Shown here: piece after piece, positions 1 through 20,955 of the stretch | Position numbering within the stretch: the stretch's first letter is position 1 | Layout: each line of letters starts with the position of its first letter | Assembly: GCF_000189635.1 (NCBI RefSeq) | Contig: NW_002476563.1 | Location: 248,001 to 312,000 of the forward strand | Direction: 5' to 3' | DNA length: 64,000 nucleotides | From: Tetrahymena thermophila SB210 | Taxonomy: Eukaryota > Ciliophora > Oligohymenophorea > Hymenostomatida > Tetrahymenidae | Made by a program: the position numbers and the translations under genes | Notes under the pieces: generated by a model | Seen by the model: only the letters and a program-made list of their open reading frames with translations | The model's database searches: none | Told to the model about the DNA's origin: nothing

Positions 1-689
1 TTCGCTGGCATGCGTGTCAATAAATAGGAAAAGAAATCCCATGAAAAAAAGAATTGCAAAATTTTATATTTTTTGTTTGTTTTTGTTAGTTTGCATAAAT
101 GCATGCATCTATATACTAGCTTGATAGATTATTTGATAGAGAGAGTGTGTGAGTTTATATATGTTTTTGTTAGTAATAAAAGAGAGAGAAGAAAAAGTGA
201 ATAATAAAATCAAGATATAAGAAGAGAAAAAATATTAATAATTAATCTTTGAATTATAAGAAGGTATATATTTAAAATAAGAAAAAGTAAATAGTAATTA
301 GCAATTAGCAACCAATATTTTAAAGAAACAAAAAAAAAACAAAAACTAGGTATGAAAGAACGATTTTTAATCTTGTTTCTATTCATAGTAGTAACAGGGT
401 TTATCTAGCAAGCACCACAAGGTATCAATAAATAGCTTCTTTAATGCCGCCAGAGTTGAATCGAAGTGGTCCTTCCTTGATAGAGTTCATTTAGCAAATC
501 CAACTTTCAAAAGCCATCAAATAAAAGCATTTTTACTATCACGTTCTATTTTTTTTTTTCGATCTTTATTATAATTCAAAACTCAGAATGATCAAAAGCA
601 AAACTTAAGGAAAATAGAATGAACTAATAGGACTATGCGATTTTCAACTCTGCTGGCAAAAAATTACAAATTGCTGATAAAGCACAACT
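1..689. other. AT-rich upstream region with a short signal-peptide-like frame
   Basis: No gene is securely placed here. Bases 1-350 are simple AT-rich sequence with GA-rich and TG-rich patches. An ATG at 352 opens a short frame beginning MKERFLILFLFIVVTGF, which resembles a signal peptide, but it meets TGA after about 35 codons unless an intron intervenes. From about 420 to 690 several frames stay open on both strands, which is common when TGA is the only stop. Base composition between 420 and 690 is less AT-rich than a typical spacer here, so an unrecognised exon is possible. Confidence 0.4.
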
Positions 690-1463
690 ATGCAAATTTA
701 TTTAAAATTTCTATCAATTATAATAGTTAGTGGATAGTAGTCTGGAAGTTCATCTAGCCAGTCCATGTGTGGCTAAGAAGAACAACCAGTATACTTAAAA
801 GATTCGTGTAGAATTCTTTTTAGTGATCATAATGTATAGTGCAGTTAGGACATCGATCCAAGCAGGAGAAATGGAAATTATTTTCAGCAAGGGCGAATAG
901 TAAATGGAAAAAATGGATAAGGGTGCAGTAGTGGCCACTATGTTATTAAGCAATAAGGCCAAACTCTAAATAGCAATGTTAATTCCATAATTTTGAACTA
1001 AAATTAGTTTCCGATTACACCTTATATATAGCAAATATCAAACAAATAGCATTGCTAAGAATTCTTCGAAAAAGCAGCGTATGTCTACTAGGATGATTGC
1101 GAAATCCTTCAATCAAATACAATACAAGTTAATTTGGATGATCATTTCTATATAAATTCCAATAAAGACTTTTCATTCATTGAGGTTATGAGTGATATAC
1201 AGTTTCCATCACATTCTTCTTGCACTTCGTCAGCAGGTTGCTCTTCTTAAGCACAATCAAGTACTACGTCAGAATAAAGAAGAGATATTCCCTCTGATAA
1301 ATCTAATACAAATTCTAATCTTTTATTTAATAGACTCTTTAGCTCATGGAATCAAGTCATTTCAGAAGAAATGTATGTTTTCAAATTTTCATTCAATAAA
1401 CAAACAACACCTCTACTCTACATTCATTTATTTTACTTGCCCTTAGTAGCTAATTTAGCCTGA
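690..1463 (+). CDS. Putative small secreted protein (hypothetical)
   Basis: With the ciliate code this is an uninterrupted 257-codon frame from ATG 690 to TGA 1461-1463. The N-terminus MQIYLKFLSIIIVSGQQ looks like a cleavable signal peptide and is followed by a Ser/Gln-rich stretch. Third-position A/T bias and glutamines written as TAA/TAG fit genuine coding in this genome. Five or more Cys lie in the first half and a GHY motif near residue 90, but I recognise no family. The last ~25 residues are hydrophobic. Antisense frames are also open here, and one (about 590-1103) looks protein-like, so the strand call is not certain. It lies ~600 bp upstream of the TMEM131-type gene on the same strand and could instead be a 5' exon of it, because that gene lacks a visible signal peptide. 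Confidence 0.42.
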
Positions 1464-2060
1464 TAGATTGGTAGGGAACATTTTCTAAATAAAACACATT
1501 TATATTTAATTTATTATTCTTACCAAAACTATTTCGCATATTAAATTAACTTCTTTTTATTACTTCAGCTTATGATGCGACATACTCACATATTCAAATA
1601 GATTGTTATACACATTATTTTTGACACTCCAATTTTTCCTTAACATTCCAAAAAATAAAACATAAATTTTTCTTTCATTTTTCCAAATATTTTTTGTCAT
1701 GCTAATACAGAAAATGCAAAATATTTTTAAATAAAGCTCTTTTCCTATCAAAAATACAATAATTTGAGAAATAAATAACCTTTTAAATCATAGCATCTAT
1801 TATTAAACATAAAATTACTCTTAAGGAATATTTAAATCTCTTTATACAAAAAGTAATAAATATTGCTAATAATAATAATCTGATTCTTTTCATAATAAAG
1901 CAACATATTTGAATTATGAATGAAGCCATTTTAAATAAATGAAGCACTTAAAAAGACAAAAAGTTTTATTTATTCTACATTTTTGTTTCTAGACAAACTA
2001 AAACTAAAAATACCTTAATAAGACTAATTTAAATAATTATAAAAGAAATGCATTTCTGAT
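1464..2060. other. Intergenic spacer or long 5' intron
   Basis: AT-rich sequence with no recognisable gene. A 63-codon frame on the minus strand (1560-1751) has no family resemblance and is treated as chance. This stretch is either the spacer before the TMEM131-type gene or contains its missing first exon or intron. Confidence 0.5.
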
Positions 2061-10712
<8,652 letters not shown>

Positions 10713-11860
10713 TAAAGAGTATTATCATTAGTTAATTTAAATAAATTAACTCATTTAATTGCAACATTCTATTAAATTTATAATTACCTTCACCAACAAT
10801 AAATAAAAAGACATACATAATGAATATTAATAAGGCTAATCAAATAAATAAAAGCAAGCTTTAAATCAATACATGAACTAATAAAAGGAAAGTTGAATGT
10901 TTAAAGAATGTGATGAAATAAAAAAGGTAAAAAATACTCGAATGACCTTTATTTATGCCAATTATGGGCTATTTCATATAATTTATCTAATATTAATATA
11001 TAAATAAACAAAAAATAAAAAATATATATATATATATATATCTATATAGCTCCAAATATTATAATTGATCAATAGATAAATTCAAACTAAAATTTAATTA
11101 TTTTTTTTGATTAACTCCAAAACAATTTTTCTTAATCTTTAATTCTAAACTTTTATTTATTTCAATTACCTTCATTTAGATTTAAAAAGTTGAATATAAT
11201 TTAACTTTCTAAACTTTCATTAAAAATTTAAAAATTTGAATTAAAAGTTTAATTATAAAAATAAAAAAATATCAAATAAATGTAAATTACTTTAAGGCAA
11301 TATCAATAAATTATTTTTTTTAATTCTATTCACCATCAAAACAAATTATCTACATTTTTAAATCTAAAATTTAATATAATAATTATATTTACTTTTAACA
11401 AACTTATTGAAAAATTAAAATATAAAATAAAAATTTTACTTGCGAAAGGTGTTTTCAAATCAAGTATTAAGAATTTTATTTAACATTTTTAAAAATATCA
11501 ATTATAAATAATTAAAATATATTTCATTAAATTCTAAAATTGAATTAATATCAATCAAAATAAATGTTTTTTTTCAACATTTATTTATAAATTTAAGTAT
11601 GAAATAGAAATTAAAATTAGTAAAGTTGCTTTAAATCTAATTTTATTGAATAATTTTGACATAAGTCTTTTATTTTATCATTTTATTTATTTAATTAAAA
11701 TAATAGAAGTTGCAATTAAAATAAAAAGAAACTATTTTGCATTATAAAAACAAAAAACAAGTTATTTTTAGATAAAATATTATTTAGAAACTTCTTTGTT
11801 TGTTTTAAAATTTTTAATTTAAATTTTTTTTTCAAAATAATTAAAAATAAATTTCATGAT
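10713..11860. other. Convergent spacer after the TMEM131-type gene
   Basis: Very AT-rich spacer between the 3' ends of the plus-strand TMEM131-type gene and the first minus-strand array gene. It holds a TA tract at about 11021-11045. From about 11650 to 11860 it matches the 3' flank of gene A2 (about 18600-18799), so it is part of the duplicated unit. No gene is seen. Confidence 0.6.
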
Positions 11861-14009
11861 TCATTAATGTTTTTTAAAAATGGAAGAAACAATTCTATTA
11901 TTGACATCATTTTTTTAACAGTTCAGTTAATTCTTAAAAAAGAATTTTTTTATATATTCTTCCTGTAACTGTTAAGATTGCATTATGCAAAATTACTTTT
12001 CAAAATAATTAAGCCTCTCTTTTATTTCTATTTATTTATTTTAAAATATTTGTTATTCCCTTTTAAATAATAATAATTTACTTTGATAATCATCTTAGAA
12101 TTTATTGCTCGCAAAGTCAAGATTGAGTACATTTTCTGTTAGACCTACAAATTAAATAGCAGCTAATTAATCTTTCGTTAATAGAATTGAGATTGCTTTT
12201 TTTAAAAAAATGATGTCTTTGTATAACTCATATATGTTTAAATTTTTATTCACTTCTTATCCAACATTCATTAAAATTTTTAGATCAAATCCTTTAGACT
12301 TAAGAAATTCTTTAGATCTATATAATCTTTTTTGAAAATCAAATTGAAAAAAGAAGTTAATATATTTTAATTATAAAATTAATTTACTAAAATTTAAATA
12401 AAAGATTTTGGATCATTTATTTAGTTGGTTTATTTTTAATGGCTTTTAACTTTTAAGAAATAACTTAACTTATTGTGTCATTATTTTAATTTTTTATTTA
12501 TTCATTTCTTTTTTCTATGCTTAATCTGTTAAAAGCAGATTTTCCTTAATTAAATAATGTTTTTTTAGAATTTATTTGGATTTGACTATTCTCTATTGAT
12601 TGATTTTTGTTTATACTCATAAAACTTTCTTAGTTGCTCCTGTTTTAATTCTTTGAAAACATGCAACTTTCATCTTTTAGTTCAAAATCTTCAATCAGTC
12701 TATTACTCTATTTGGCAAAGGGCGAAACATCATTACAATTATTGTTGCTATTATTATTTTAACTGTTCTAATTAGAAAATTTACTTTTTTCTGTAGAATC
12801 TCTAAATTTAGCTGGGAATGTAGGAACCAATATTTCACTTTTATTCTAATATTCTGAGATGTCGTTAATTGATTGCTTTAAATTTAATATTTATTATGAA
12901 ATATCTTCCTTTTTTTCAATTAGATTATTATGCTCAAGTATTTTTTCGTATTTATCTTAGTAGATATTTTGTAGTAAAAGCATAAAGAAGTCTTATCTAA
13001 TAAGTTTTTGTGAATAAAACCTACCAATAAATCTTGCAATCATAACTAATGCAGCAACTCCATTTATTAATGCCAGAATTTCTGTAAATGTAGGATACTA
13101 AATTTAGAATTACTATACAATTTCATCCATAAGTATCATCGCTTAACTGTATGGGCCAAATCCCGAGTTTAAACAATATTATCTGTCAAAACTTTAGCTC
13201 ATTTAATTATATTGAATAGGTGATTAAAAATTAAGCTCATTCTGAAATAATAAACCTAAATTAACTTTTGTTTGCTATATTTATGTATTCATAGTATTGA
13301 TAGTTAATTAATTAGATAATAAATAGCTATATATACTTCTATAATTAGTTTGAATCTATTTAGAAGTAGTGTTGTATTGTTATGTTTTAAGTTTTAGATA
13401 ATAATAAGAACCTAAATTATTAATAGCATTATCAATTTCAGTTTAAGAAGCACAGTTGTCTGGTTTTGTTGTTTTTACAGAATCTAAATCTAAACATCCA
13501 TACATATTTATGTAAATTGCAGAATATATTTAATTGTCATTACTGTTATCAAGTAAAAAAGTGTAATTGCTTACTTTGGAAAAGTCTATGCAATTAAATC
13601 CTTTTAGTGAAGGGTCAGTACATTTAACAACATCAAGATCGATGGTTTAGTAAATGTTATTTTTCAAGTCTTAGTAATATAATTAAGGATAATACAAGAC
13701 ATAGGTTTTATTCTATGAGGCCTGATATTCATCTATCGTCATAGACAAATTGTAAAAGTATTAAAACCCTATAAGATCTTAGCTTAAAGGTACTTCTTTC
13801 CTATCGCTAGTGATGAAACTCTATGATCTAAATTTTGGATCAATTAAATTACAGAAATACTAATTAAATATGTAAAATATATAAAAGAGAACTATAGCAA
13901 CAGTAATCACAGATAAGAACAAACCTAAAAAAGTTCCTCTTCTATATCTTCCTTCTCCCATATTAAATTAAAATTCAGAAGAAAATAAATCTAATTTCAG
14001 AATACTCAT
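11861..14009 (-). CDS. Two-pass membrane protein, array copy A1 (subfamily A)
   Basis: Exons are 14009-12388, 12326-12082 and 12027-11861, with introns of 61 and 54 nt; the protein is 677 aa ending at TGA. Start MSILKLDLFSSEF; TM1 at about residues 28-50 (GTFLGLFLSVITVAIVLFY). The ectodomain runs to about 308 and includes four Cys shared with all copies (VKC, GFNCIDF, YGC, DNC). TM2 is at about 310-333 (EILALINGVAALVMIARF). A tail motif ILVPTFPAKFRD is followed by Asn/Ser runs. Exon 2 encodes NIYELYKDIIFLKKAI...LAAIQF and exon 3 a charged helical end (RLNYFEK...). Both intron phases (2 and 1) equal those of the other copies and reading frame is intact. It is the most downstream member of the array. 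The function is unknown to me; the two-TM layout with cytoplasmic ends resembles that of P2X or ENaC-type proteins, but no sequence motif of those families is visible. Confidence 0.88.
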
Positions 14010-14769
14010 TATTTTTATTATTTCTACCCTACTCTTTTATCTTTACTTCTAGTTTTTGATTCTACTATGTCACTAAATCTCCTTTAATTAATTTAGAATA
14101 AAATTATTGATATGATTGTTTAACACTATTTATAATGTAAATTTTATTTTTTACCATAAAAAAAAGAAGTAAATTAGTAAAAATAACTCTTAAAGAAATT
14201 ATGATAGTGGCTTATTAGAAAATGATAAAAAAAATCACAAATTAATAACTAGATTTAATATGAATAACTCAAAATAAATATAAATAATTAATTATTATGA
14301 AAAAATAAAATATATAAATGTGTTTCATTTTAAAATGATCACTATTTTGATATTTGATAACACTAGAACAAATTTTTGATAATATGAAAGTTAAATTCTT
14401 AAAGCATAAAATGATTATAATAGTAAAAATGTGTGAATTTTAAGTTTAGGTGTAAATGCAGATTTACTTCCTTCTTCAAATTAATATATAAATAAATCCA
14501 AATATTTTTTTTGATATTTTTTAATTTAATATAAATAATTAGAAGTTTCTTTTTATTGAATACATGACTAACTTATTCTGCCTTCTTAAAAAATGAAAAC
14601 TCAAATATAATTATTAAAAAATTAAAAAATATTTATGTATTTAAATGATTTAGAGAGAATTGTTAGGTAAAAGCATTTTACTAATAAAAAAATTTATTTT
14701 TTTTTACTTTAATTGTTAACATAATATTATGAATGTATACATAAAATTATTATATGAAATATTTTAACC
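14010..14769. other. Array spacer A1/B1
   Basis: Contains the 5' flank of A1 next to the gene (pyrimidine-rich about 14020-14060 on the plus strand) and the 3' flank of B1. Near 14550-14615 it carries one copy of the ~60 bp element built around CTAACTTATTCTGCC and AAAACTCAAAT that recurs downstream of many B genes. A 65-codon plus-strand frame (14754-14951) is antisense to B1 exon 3 and not a gene. Confidence 0.6.
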
Positions 14770-17114
14770 TCAATATTTTACTAATGAAGAAATTATTCTT
14801 TAATCTAGACTATCTTGTTGTTATATTTCTTATTACTGTTTTTTTAAAAATTTTTTTAGATATTATTCTTGCAATAATTAGGAATTTTAGATGCAAATCT
14901 GCTTCTCAAAATAATTTAACCTTATATTATTTAATTCTTAAAAAAAAATAGAATGAATGATTTTGTAGCTTTATTTTTAATTAAACTTACATTGATCGTT
15001 CATATTAGATATTTTATCTAAACTTTAAAATTATTCAGTGAGAGTTATAAATTATATAGCTGCTAATTGCTCTTCACTTAATATCATCATAATAGCCTTT
15101 TTCAAAAAAATAATGTCTTTGTATAAATCATAAATGTCTAAGCTTTTATTGACCTCTTTCTAAATGTACTCTATAAAATCACAATCTATCCCTCTCTACT
15201 GATAAAATATTTTTGATTTAAATTACCTTTTTTTATTTAAAAAAATGATTAAATTAATAAATTTGTGATATTGTTGATAGTTTACTTGAATTTAAAAATG
15301 GTTTTTTTAATGGTTTATTTAAAACTATTGTCTTAAATATTTTAGAGATTTTAAAAGGTAGATTCTTTCAACATCTCTTTTTTTTATCCTTAAGTTGGAC
15401 TTTATTAGATAGATTCTCTATTAATTGTATTAATAGATTATTTTGTATGAAATTAGGGCCTATTTTAGAAAGCATTGGTACCTTTCTACTAATTATTATT
15501 TTTTGGGCTTGATCTCATTTGTTAACTGTAAAACATATTTTTTAATTTAATTTTATTTTAATAATTAGATAGTTAATTTTTTTATTTATTATCAAAGCAA
15601 TTATCATTAATTTAGCTATTTTTGATTATATCTTGATCATATTATTCCTTTTACTAACTTCTTTCAGTTTGAACAAAAATACATTTTTTGTTTATAAATT
15701 CTGCTTTTGGAGAGTTTATTTCACTATTTAACAAATGAATATTATCAAAACTACTCTAATTTTTTAATTTTAAATTTAATTTCTAGCTATCTATTTTTTC
15801 GTTCTCTTCATTGAATTAATTATTAAATTTTAAGCGAAATTAACTATTGTTATTGTTATTATTTATAGAAAGAGACTAGCTTTTTTCTACATAATCTCTA
15901 AGTTTCGTAGGAAAATCAGGCACAATAATGTCTTTTTTAATAGTATTTTCTTAGGCTTCATCTACATCTTCTTCTTTTTCAGTTTTTTCTGTAATAAAAC
16001 ATGAATTATTTTCCAATTTTTTAATAAGATTATTATGCATTATGACTTTTCTATAGTTATCTTAATAAAGATTTTGAAACATTAGCATAAAGAAATCTTA
16101 TTTTATTAACTTTTAACTGTAAAATTTACCCACAATTCTAAATACAACTATTAATCCAGCAAGAGCATTTATAAGTGCTAAAATTTCTGTAATTGTTGGA
16201 TATTAAATTTGAAATTCTTAAACAATTTCATCCATTAGTATTATTTATTTACTATATGGGCCTACTCCTGTGGCTAATGCTTTAACTCTACCAAAACTTT
16301 AAGTTGCTAGAGTATATTAAATAGGAGAAGAGTAACTTTATCTCTACTAAAAAAGAAGACCTGAGTCTACATTCGTCTCTTATTTTTACGCGCTAATAGA
16401 ATTAAGTACAAATAATTCAGAGCCTAAATAATTATATATATTTCTGTAATTAGTTTGCATTGTTTTTGAATTTGTATTGTATTACTAAGATTTAAGTTTC
16501 AGCTAAAAATATGCTTCACCTCCATCTACAATACTATCAATATCAGATTGGGCTGGGCAGTTATTAGGTACAGTTGTTTTTGTCTAGTCTTGGTCATTGC
16601 AGCCATACATACTAATGAAAATAGAAGAATAAACTTGATTATTATTACTATTATCAAGCAAAAAAGTATAATTCATTACACTAGAAAAATCAATACATAT
16701 AAAACCTTCTAATTAAGGTGAAGTGCATTAAAATGTATTGAGATTAGTAGTAATGAAAATATTATTTTTAGGGTCTTAATAATAAAATTAAACAATATAA
16801 ATTAAATATGTCTGATTTAAAGATTGTTAATATTAATCTAAGCTCATTGAGAAATTATACATAAACTAAAACCCAACTAAATCATTATCAAAGGGTACTT
16901 ATATCTTATCACTTTTAATAAAGCTTTAAGATTAAAACTTTGGGTTCATTTAGTTGCTAAAATTGAGATAAAATAAGTAAATCGCATAAAAAAGTATCAT
17001 ACTAACAGCTAAAAATGTCAAGATTAATCCTAAAAAAGTGCCTCTTTTATTATGTTTGGACCCTACATTAAAATAAAACTCCGAAGAAAATAAATCTAAA
17101 CCTTAAATATTCAT
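14770..17114 (-). CDS. Two-pass membrane protein, array copy B1 (subfamily B)
   Basis: Exons are 17114-15286, 15226-14991 and 14936-14770, giving 743 aa with frame intact throughout. Start MNIQGLDLFSSEFYF, then a basic patch (KHNKRG) before TM1, which by the positive-inside rule places the N-terminus in the cytosol. The ectodomain spans about residues 51-309 and carries sequons NFS, NQT and NYT and cysteines in FQC, GFICIDF, YGC and NNC. TM2 is at about 310-333 (EILALINALAGLIVVFRI). The tail motif DIIVPDFPTKLRDYVEKS lies near 396-413 and is followed by Asn repeats. Exon 1 ends in a basic TIFKFQ segment. Exon 2 encodes SLDIYDLYKDIIFLKKAI and EEQLAAIQFITLTEQF; exon 3 is Gln/Lys-rich and probably coiled (LNYFEKQICIQNSQ...). 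The B subfamily is longer than A mainly in the tail. This gene is a good reference copy for the family. Confidence 0.9.
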
Positions 17115-17117
17115 AGT

Positions 17118-18160
17118 TTTTTTAATAGTGATAAATGCGCAGCTAGCGATACTACTAGAGATTTAATTTGCTTTTTGATTATTTTTTATTTACTTTTTGC
17201 TTATATTTTTTATTTATTTTTATGTACTATTAAATAAATTATTCTTAACCAAGACTAATAAACTAAAATTTGTTATTGATATAAACCTAAAAATAGATTT
17301 ATAAATTTTATTTCTTTATTTAATTTAATGTATAATTATGATTAGCTTGAATATAAGTGAAAAAATATAGTGTTAAAATTCCTCCCCAACTAACTGTTTT
17401 TTAAAGTAGGGAAAAAAACTATTTGAGCAAAAATACAAAAATTAGAAAAATGAAAATGAAAAGTCGTTAAAAAATTATTTTTATTATTAGAATTTTCCTT
17501 TTTTATAGTTTAAACTAGAAAGTAATTAGCACTAACAATTCGTCTTGGTTATTTATTTAATTTTCATTTTTATCAAATGTTATTTTCAAGAAAGTATACT
17601 TATTTACTATTATTAGAAACTAACAAAAAAATTCTTCCAAAAATTTTTAAATTTTTTAATAGTGATAAATGCGCAGCTAGCTATACTACTATAGATTTTT
17701 ATTTACTTTTTGCTTATATCTTTTATTTATTTTTAGGTACTATTAAATAAACTATTCTTAACCAAGGCTAATAAAACTAAAATTTAGTTATTGAGATAAA
17801 CCTAAAAATAGATTTATAAATTTTATTTCTTTATTTAATTTAATGTATAATTATGATTAGCTTGAATATAAGTGAAAAAATATAGTGTTAAAATTCCTCC
17901 CCAACTAACTGCTTTTTAAAGTATGGAAAAAAACTATTTGAGCAAAAATACAAAAATTAGAAAAATGAAAATGAAAAGTCGTTAAAAAATTATTTTTATT
18001 ATTAGAATTTTCCTTTTTTATAGTTTAAACTAGAAAGTAATTAGCACTAACAATTCATCTTGGTTATTTATTTAATTTTCATTTTTATCAAATGTTATTT
18101 TCAAGAAAGTATACTTATTTACTATTATTAGAAACTAACAAAAATTCTTCCAAAAATGTT
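17118..18160. repeat. Tandem duplication of the B1 5' flank
   Basis: Two direct copies, about 17118-17651 and 17652-18160, near-identical apart from small indels. Both begin at the AGTGATAAATGCGCAGCTAG block found just upstream of subfamily B start codons and end after a TTCTTCCAAAAAT block. Only non-coding 5' flank is duplicated, so B1 carries two promoter-proximal modules in series. The second copy has no gene attached. Confidence 0.85.
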
Positions 18161-18799
18161 TAATAGCAAGAGTAATAATTAAATTAATTTCTCAAGAAAA
18201 ATGTTTAAAATTTCTTAAGAAAGTACCGTTTTATTAATTATTACATAGTATGCAATAAAATAATTTTAATATTTTTATTTACTAAACTTAATCATCACAA
18301 AATTTTTTAATTTTAAGATGATAAACTATTTTATTTTGGATTTTTTATAAAATATAAAATGAGTTTCTTTAAAGAAAAATATAGCGTAATTAAACTAATT
18401 TAAGTTTGCTTAATAATACCAAAATATTGCAATTTATTTTTAAATAATGACAAGCTTGAGCCAAAAAGCTGTAACCCAGTGTTAATATTTACCTATAAAT
18501 CAAAGTATATAATAGTAATTTAAATTGGTGAAATTTGTTTTAAAATCTAATTTATTTTATAATTTTTTATTAAAATAATAGAATCCTTTCGTTACTCGAA
18601 TAAAATATAATTTATAGGTTTAGATTTATTTTATTAAAATAATAGAAGTTGCAATTAAAATGCAAGCAAATTATTATGAATATTATTATATTTTAGAAAT
18701 AAATTACAAGTTATTTTTAAATAAAATATTGTTAAATAATTTCTTTAATTGTTTAATAATTTTTATTAAACTTTTATAAAAAATAAATCACAATAACAT
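18161..18799. other. Array spacer B1/A2
   Basis: AT-rich spacer. About 18290-18440 matches distal flank sequence also seen near 25270-25400 and 53650-53790. About 18600-18799 matches the 3' flank of A1. No gene is seen. Confidence 0.6.
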
Positions 18800-20955
18800 T
18801 CACTAATTTTTTTTAAAAATAGAAGAAATAATTCTATTATTAATTTCATTTTATTAACTGTTCAGCTATTATTTAAAGAAGAATTTTTTTATATATTCTT
18901 CCTGTAACTGTTAAGATTGCATTATGCAAAATTACTTTTCAAAATAGTTAAGCTTCTCTTTTATTTCTATTTATTTATTTAAAAATTTTTGTTATTTTCT
19001 TTAAAATAAAATAATTTACTTTAATAATTATCTTAAAATTTATTGCTCACAAAGTCAATATTCATTACATTTTCTGTGAGACCTACAAATTAAATAGCAG
19101 CTAATTAATCTTTCGTTAATAAAATTGATATTGCTTTTTTTAAAAAAATGATCTCTTTGTATAATTAAAATATGTTTAAATTTTTATTGACCTCTTATCC
19201 AACGTTCATTAAAATTTTTAGATCAAGTCCTTTAGATTTAAGAAAATCTTTAGATCTAAATAATCTTTTTTGAAAATTAAATTAAAAAAAAAAATTAATT
19301 TATTTTAATAATAAAATTGTAATTTACTAAAATTTAAATAAAAGATTTTGGATCATTTATTTAGTTGGTTTATTTTGAATGACTTTTAACTTTTAAGAAA
19401 CAGCTAAACTTAAAGTGTCATTTTTTTAGTTTTGTATCTATATATTTCGGGTTTCAGTGCTTAATCCGTTAAAAGCAGATTTTCCTTAATTAAATGATGT
19501 CTTTTTAGAAGTTGTTTGGATCTGGCTATTAGTCATTTTTATTTGATTTTTGTTTATACTTATAAAACTTTTTTAAGTGCTAATGTTTTATTTCTTTGAA
19601 AACATGTAACTTTCATCTTTTAGGTCAAAATCTTCAGTCAGTCTATTACTCTATTTAGCAAAGGGCGAAGTATCATTACAATAATTATTGCTATTATTAT
19701 TTTAATTTTTCTAAAAAGAAAATAGATTTTTTTCTGGAGTATCTCTAAATTTAGCTGGGAATGTAGGAACCAACATTTCACTTTTATTCTAATATTCTTC
19801 TGAGATATCGTCTGTTGATTATTTTAAATTTTATATTTATTATGAAATATCTTTTATTTTATCAATTAGATTATTATGCTCAAGTATTTTTTCGTATTTA
19901 TCCTAATAAATGTTTTATAGCAAAAGCATAAAGAAGTCTTATCTAATAAGCTTTTGTGAATGAAATCTACCAATAAATCTTGCAATCACAACTAATACAG
20001 CAACTCCATTTATTAGTGCCAGAATTTCTGTAATTGTAGGATACTAAATTTAGAATTACTATACAATTTCATCCATAAGTATCATTGTTTAACTGTATGG
20101 ACCAAATCCTTACTTTAAAGAAATTTATCTATCAAGACTTTAGCTTATTTAACTATATTATATTGGAGATTAAAAATTTACTTCATTCTGAAATAATAAA
20201 CCTAAATTAACTTTTGTTTGCTATATTTAGGTATTCATAGTTATGATATTAAATTAACTAGATACTAGATAATTATATATACTTCTATAATTAGTTTGAA
20301 TCTATTTAGAAGTAGTGTTGTATTATTATGTTTTAAGTTTTAGGTAATAATAAGAACCTAAATTATTAATAGCATTATCAATTTCAGTTTAAGAAGCACA
20401 GTTGTCTGGAATAGTTGTTTTTACAACATCTAAATCAAAACATCCATACATATTTATGTAAATTCCAGAATATATTTAATTGTTATTACTGTTATCAAGT
20501 AAAAAAGTGTAATTGCTTACTTTAGAAAAATCTATGCAGTTAAATCCTTTTAGTGAAGGGTCAGTACATTTAACAACATCAAGATCGATGGTTTAGTAAA
20601 TGTTATTTAACAAGTCTTAGTAATAAAGTTAAGGATAATATAAGACATAGGTTTTATTCTATGAGGCCTGATATTCATCTATAGTCATAGACAAATTGTA
20701 AAAATACTAAAACCCAATAAGGTCTTAGCTTAAAGGTACTTCTTTCTTATCACTTGTGATGAAACTCTAAGATCTAAATTTTGGATCAATCAAATTACTA
20801 AAATACTAATTAAATATGTAAAATATATAAAAGAGAACTATAGCAACAGTAATCACAGATAAAAATAAACCTAAAAAAGTTCCTCTTTTATATTTTCCTT
20901 CTCCCATGTTAAAGTTAAATTCAGAAGAATATAAATCGAATTTCAAAATACTCAT
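18800..20955 (-). CDS. Two-pass membrane protein, array copy A2 (subfamily A)
   Basis: Exons are 20955-19328, 19264-19020 and 18966-18800, giving 679 aa. Exon 2 (245 nt) and exon 3 (167 nt) have exactly the lengths of A1, and the 1,628-nt first exon ends in the same phase, so the frame is open. Start MSILKFDLYSSEFNFNMGEG. Most differences from A1 fall in the ectodomain between the last cysteine and TM2 and in the tail. Together with B2 it forms the second A+B pair, lying ~6.9 kb from the first (A1+B1), which points to duplication of the pair as a unit. Confidence 0.88.

Noticed and set aside
590-1103. Minus-strand open frame with a CPNC motif
   Set aside because: It has no start or end that fits a gene, and the plus-strand frame 690-1463 is longer, starts with a signal peptide and has better third-position bias. 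It is kept only as a doubt about the strand.
12421-12440. TTAGTTGGTTTATT considered as a chromosome-breakage-like sequence
   Set aside because: It does not match the known 15-base ciliate breakage consensus and lies in coding sequence of A1, recurring in A2 and A3 at the same place.
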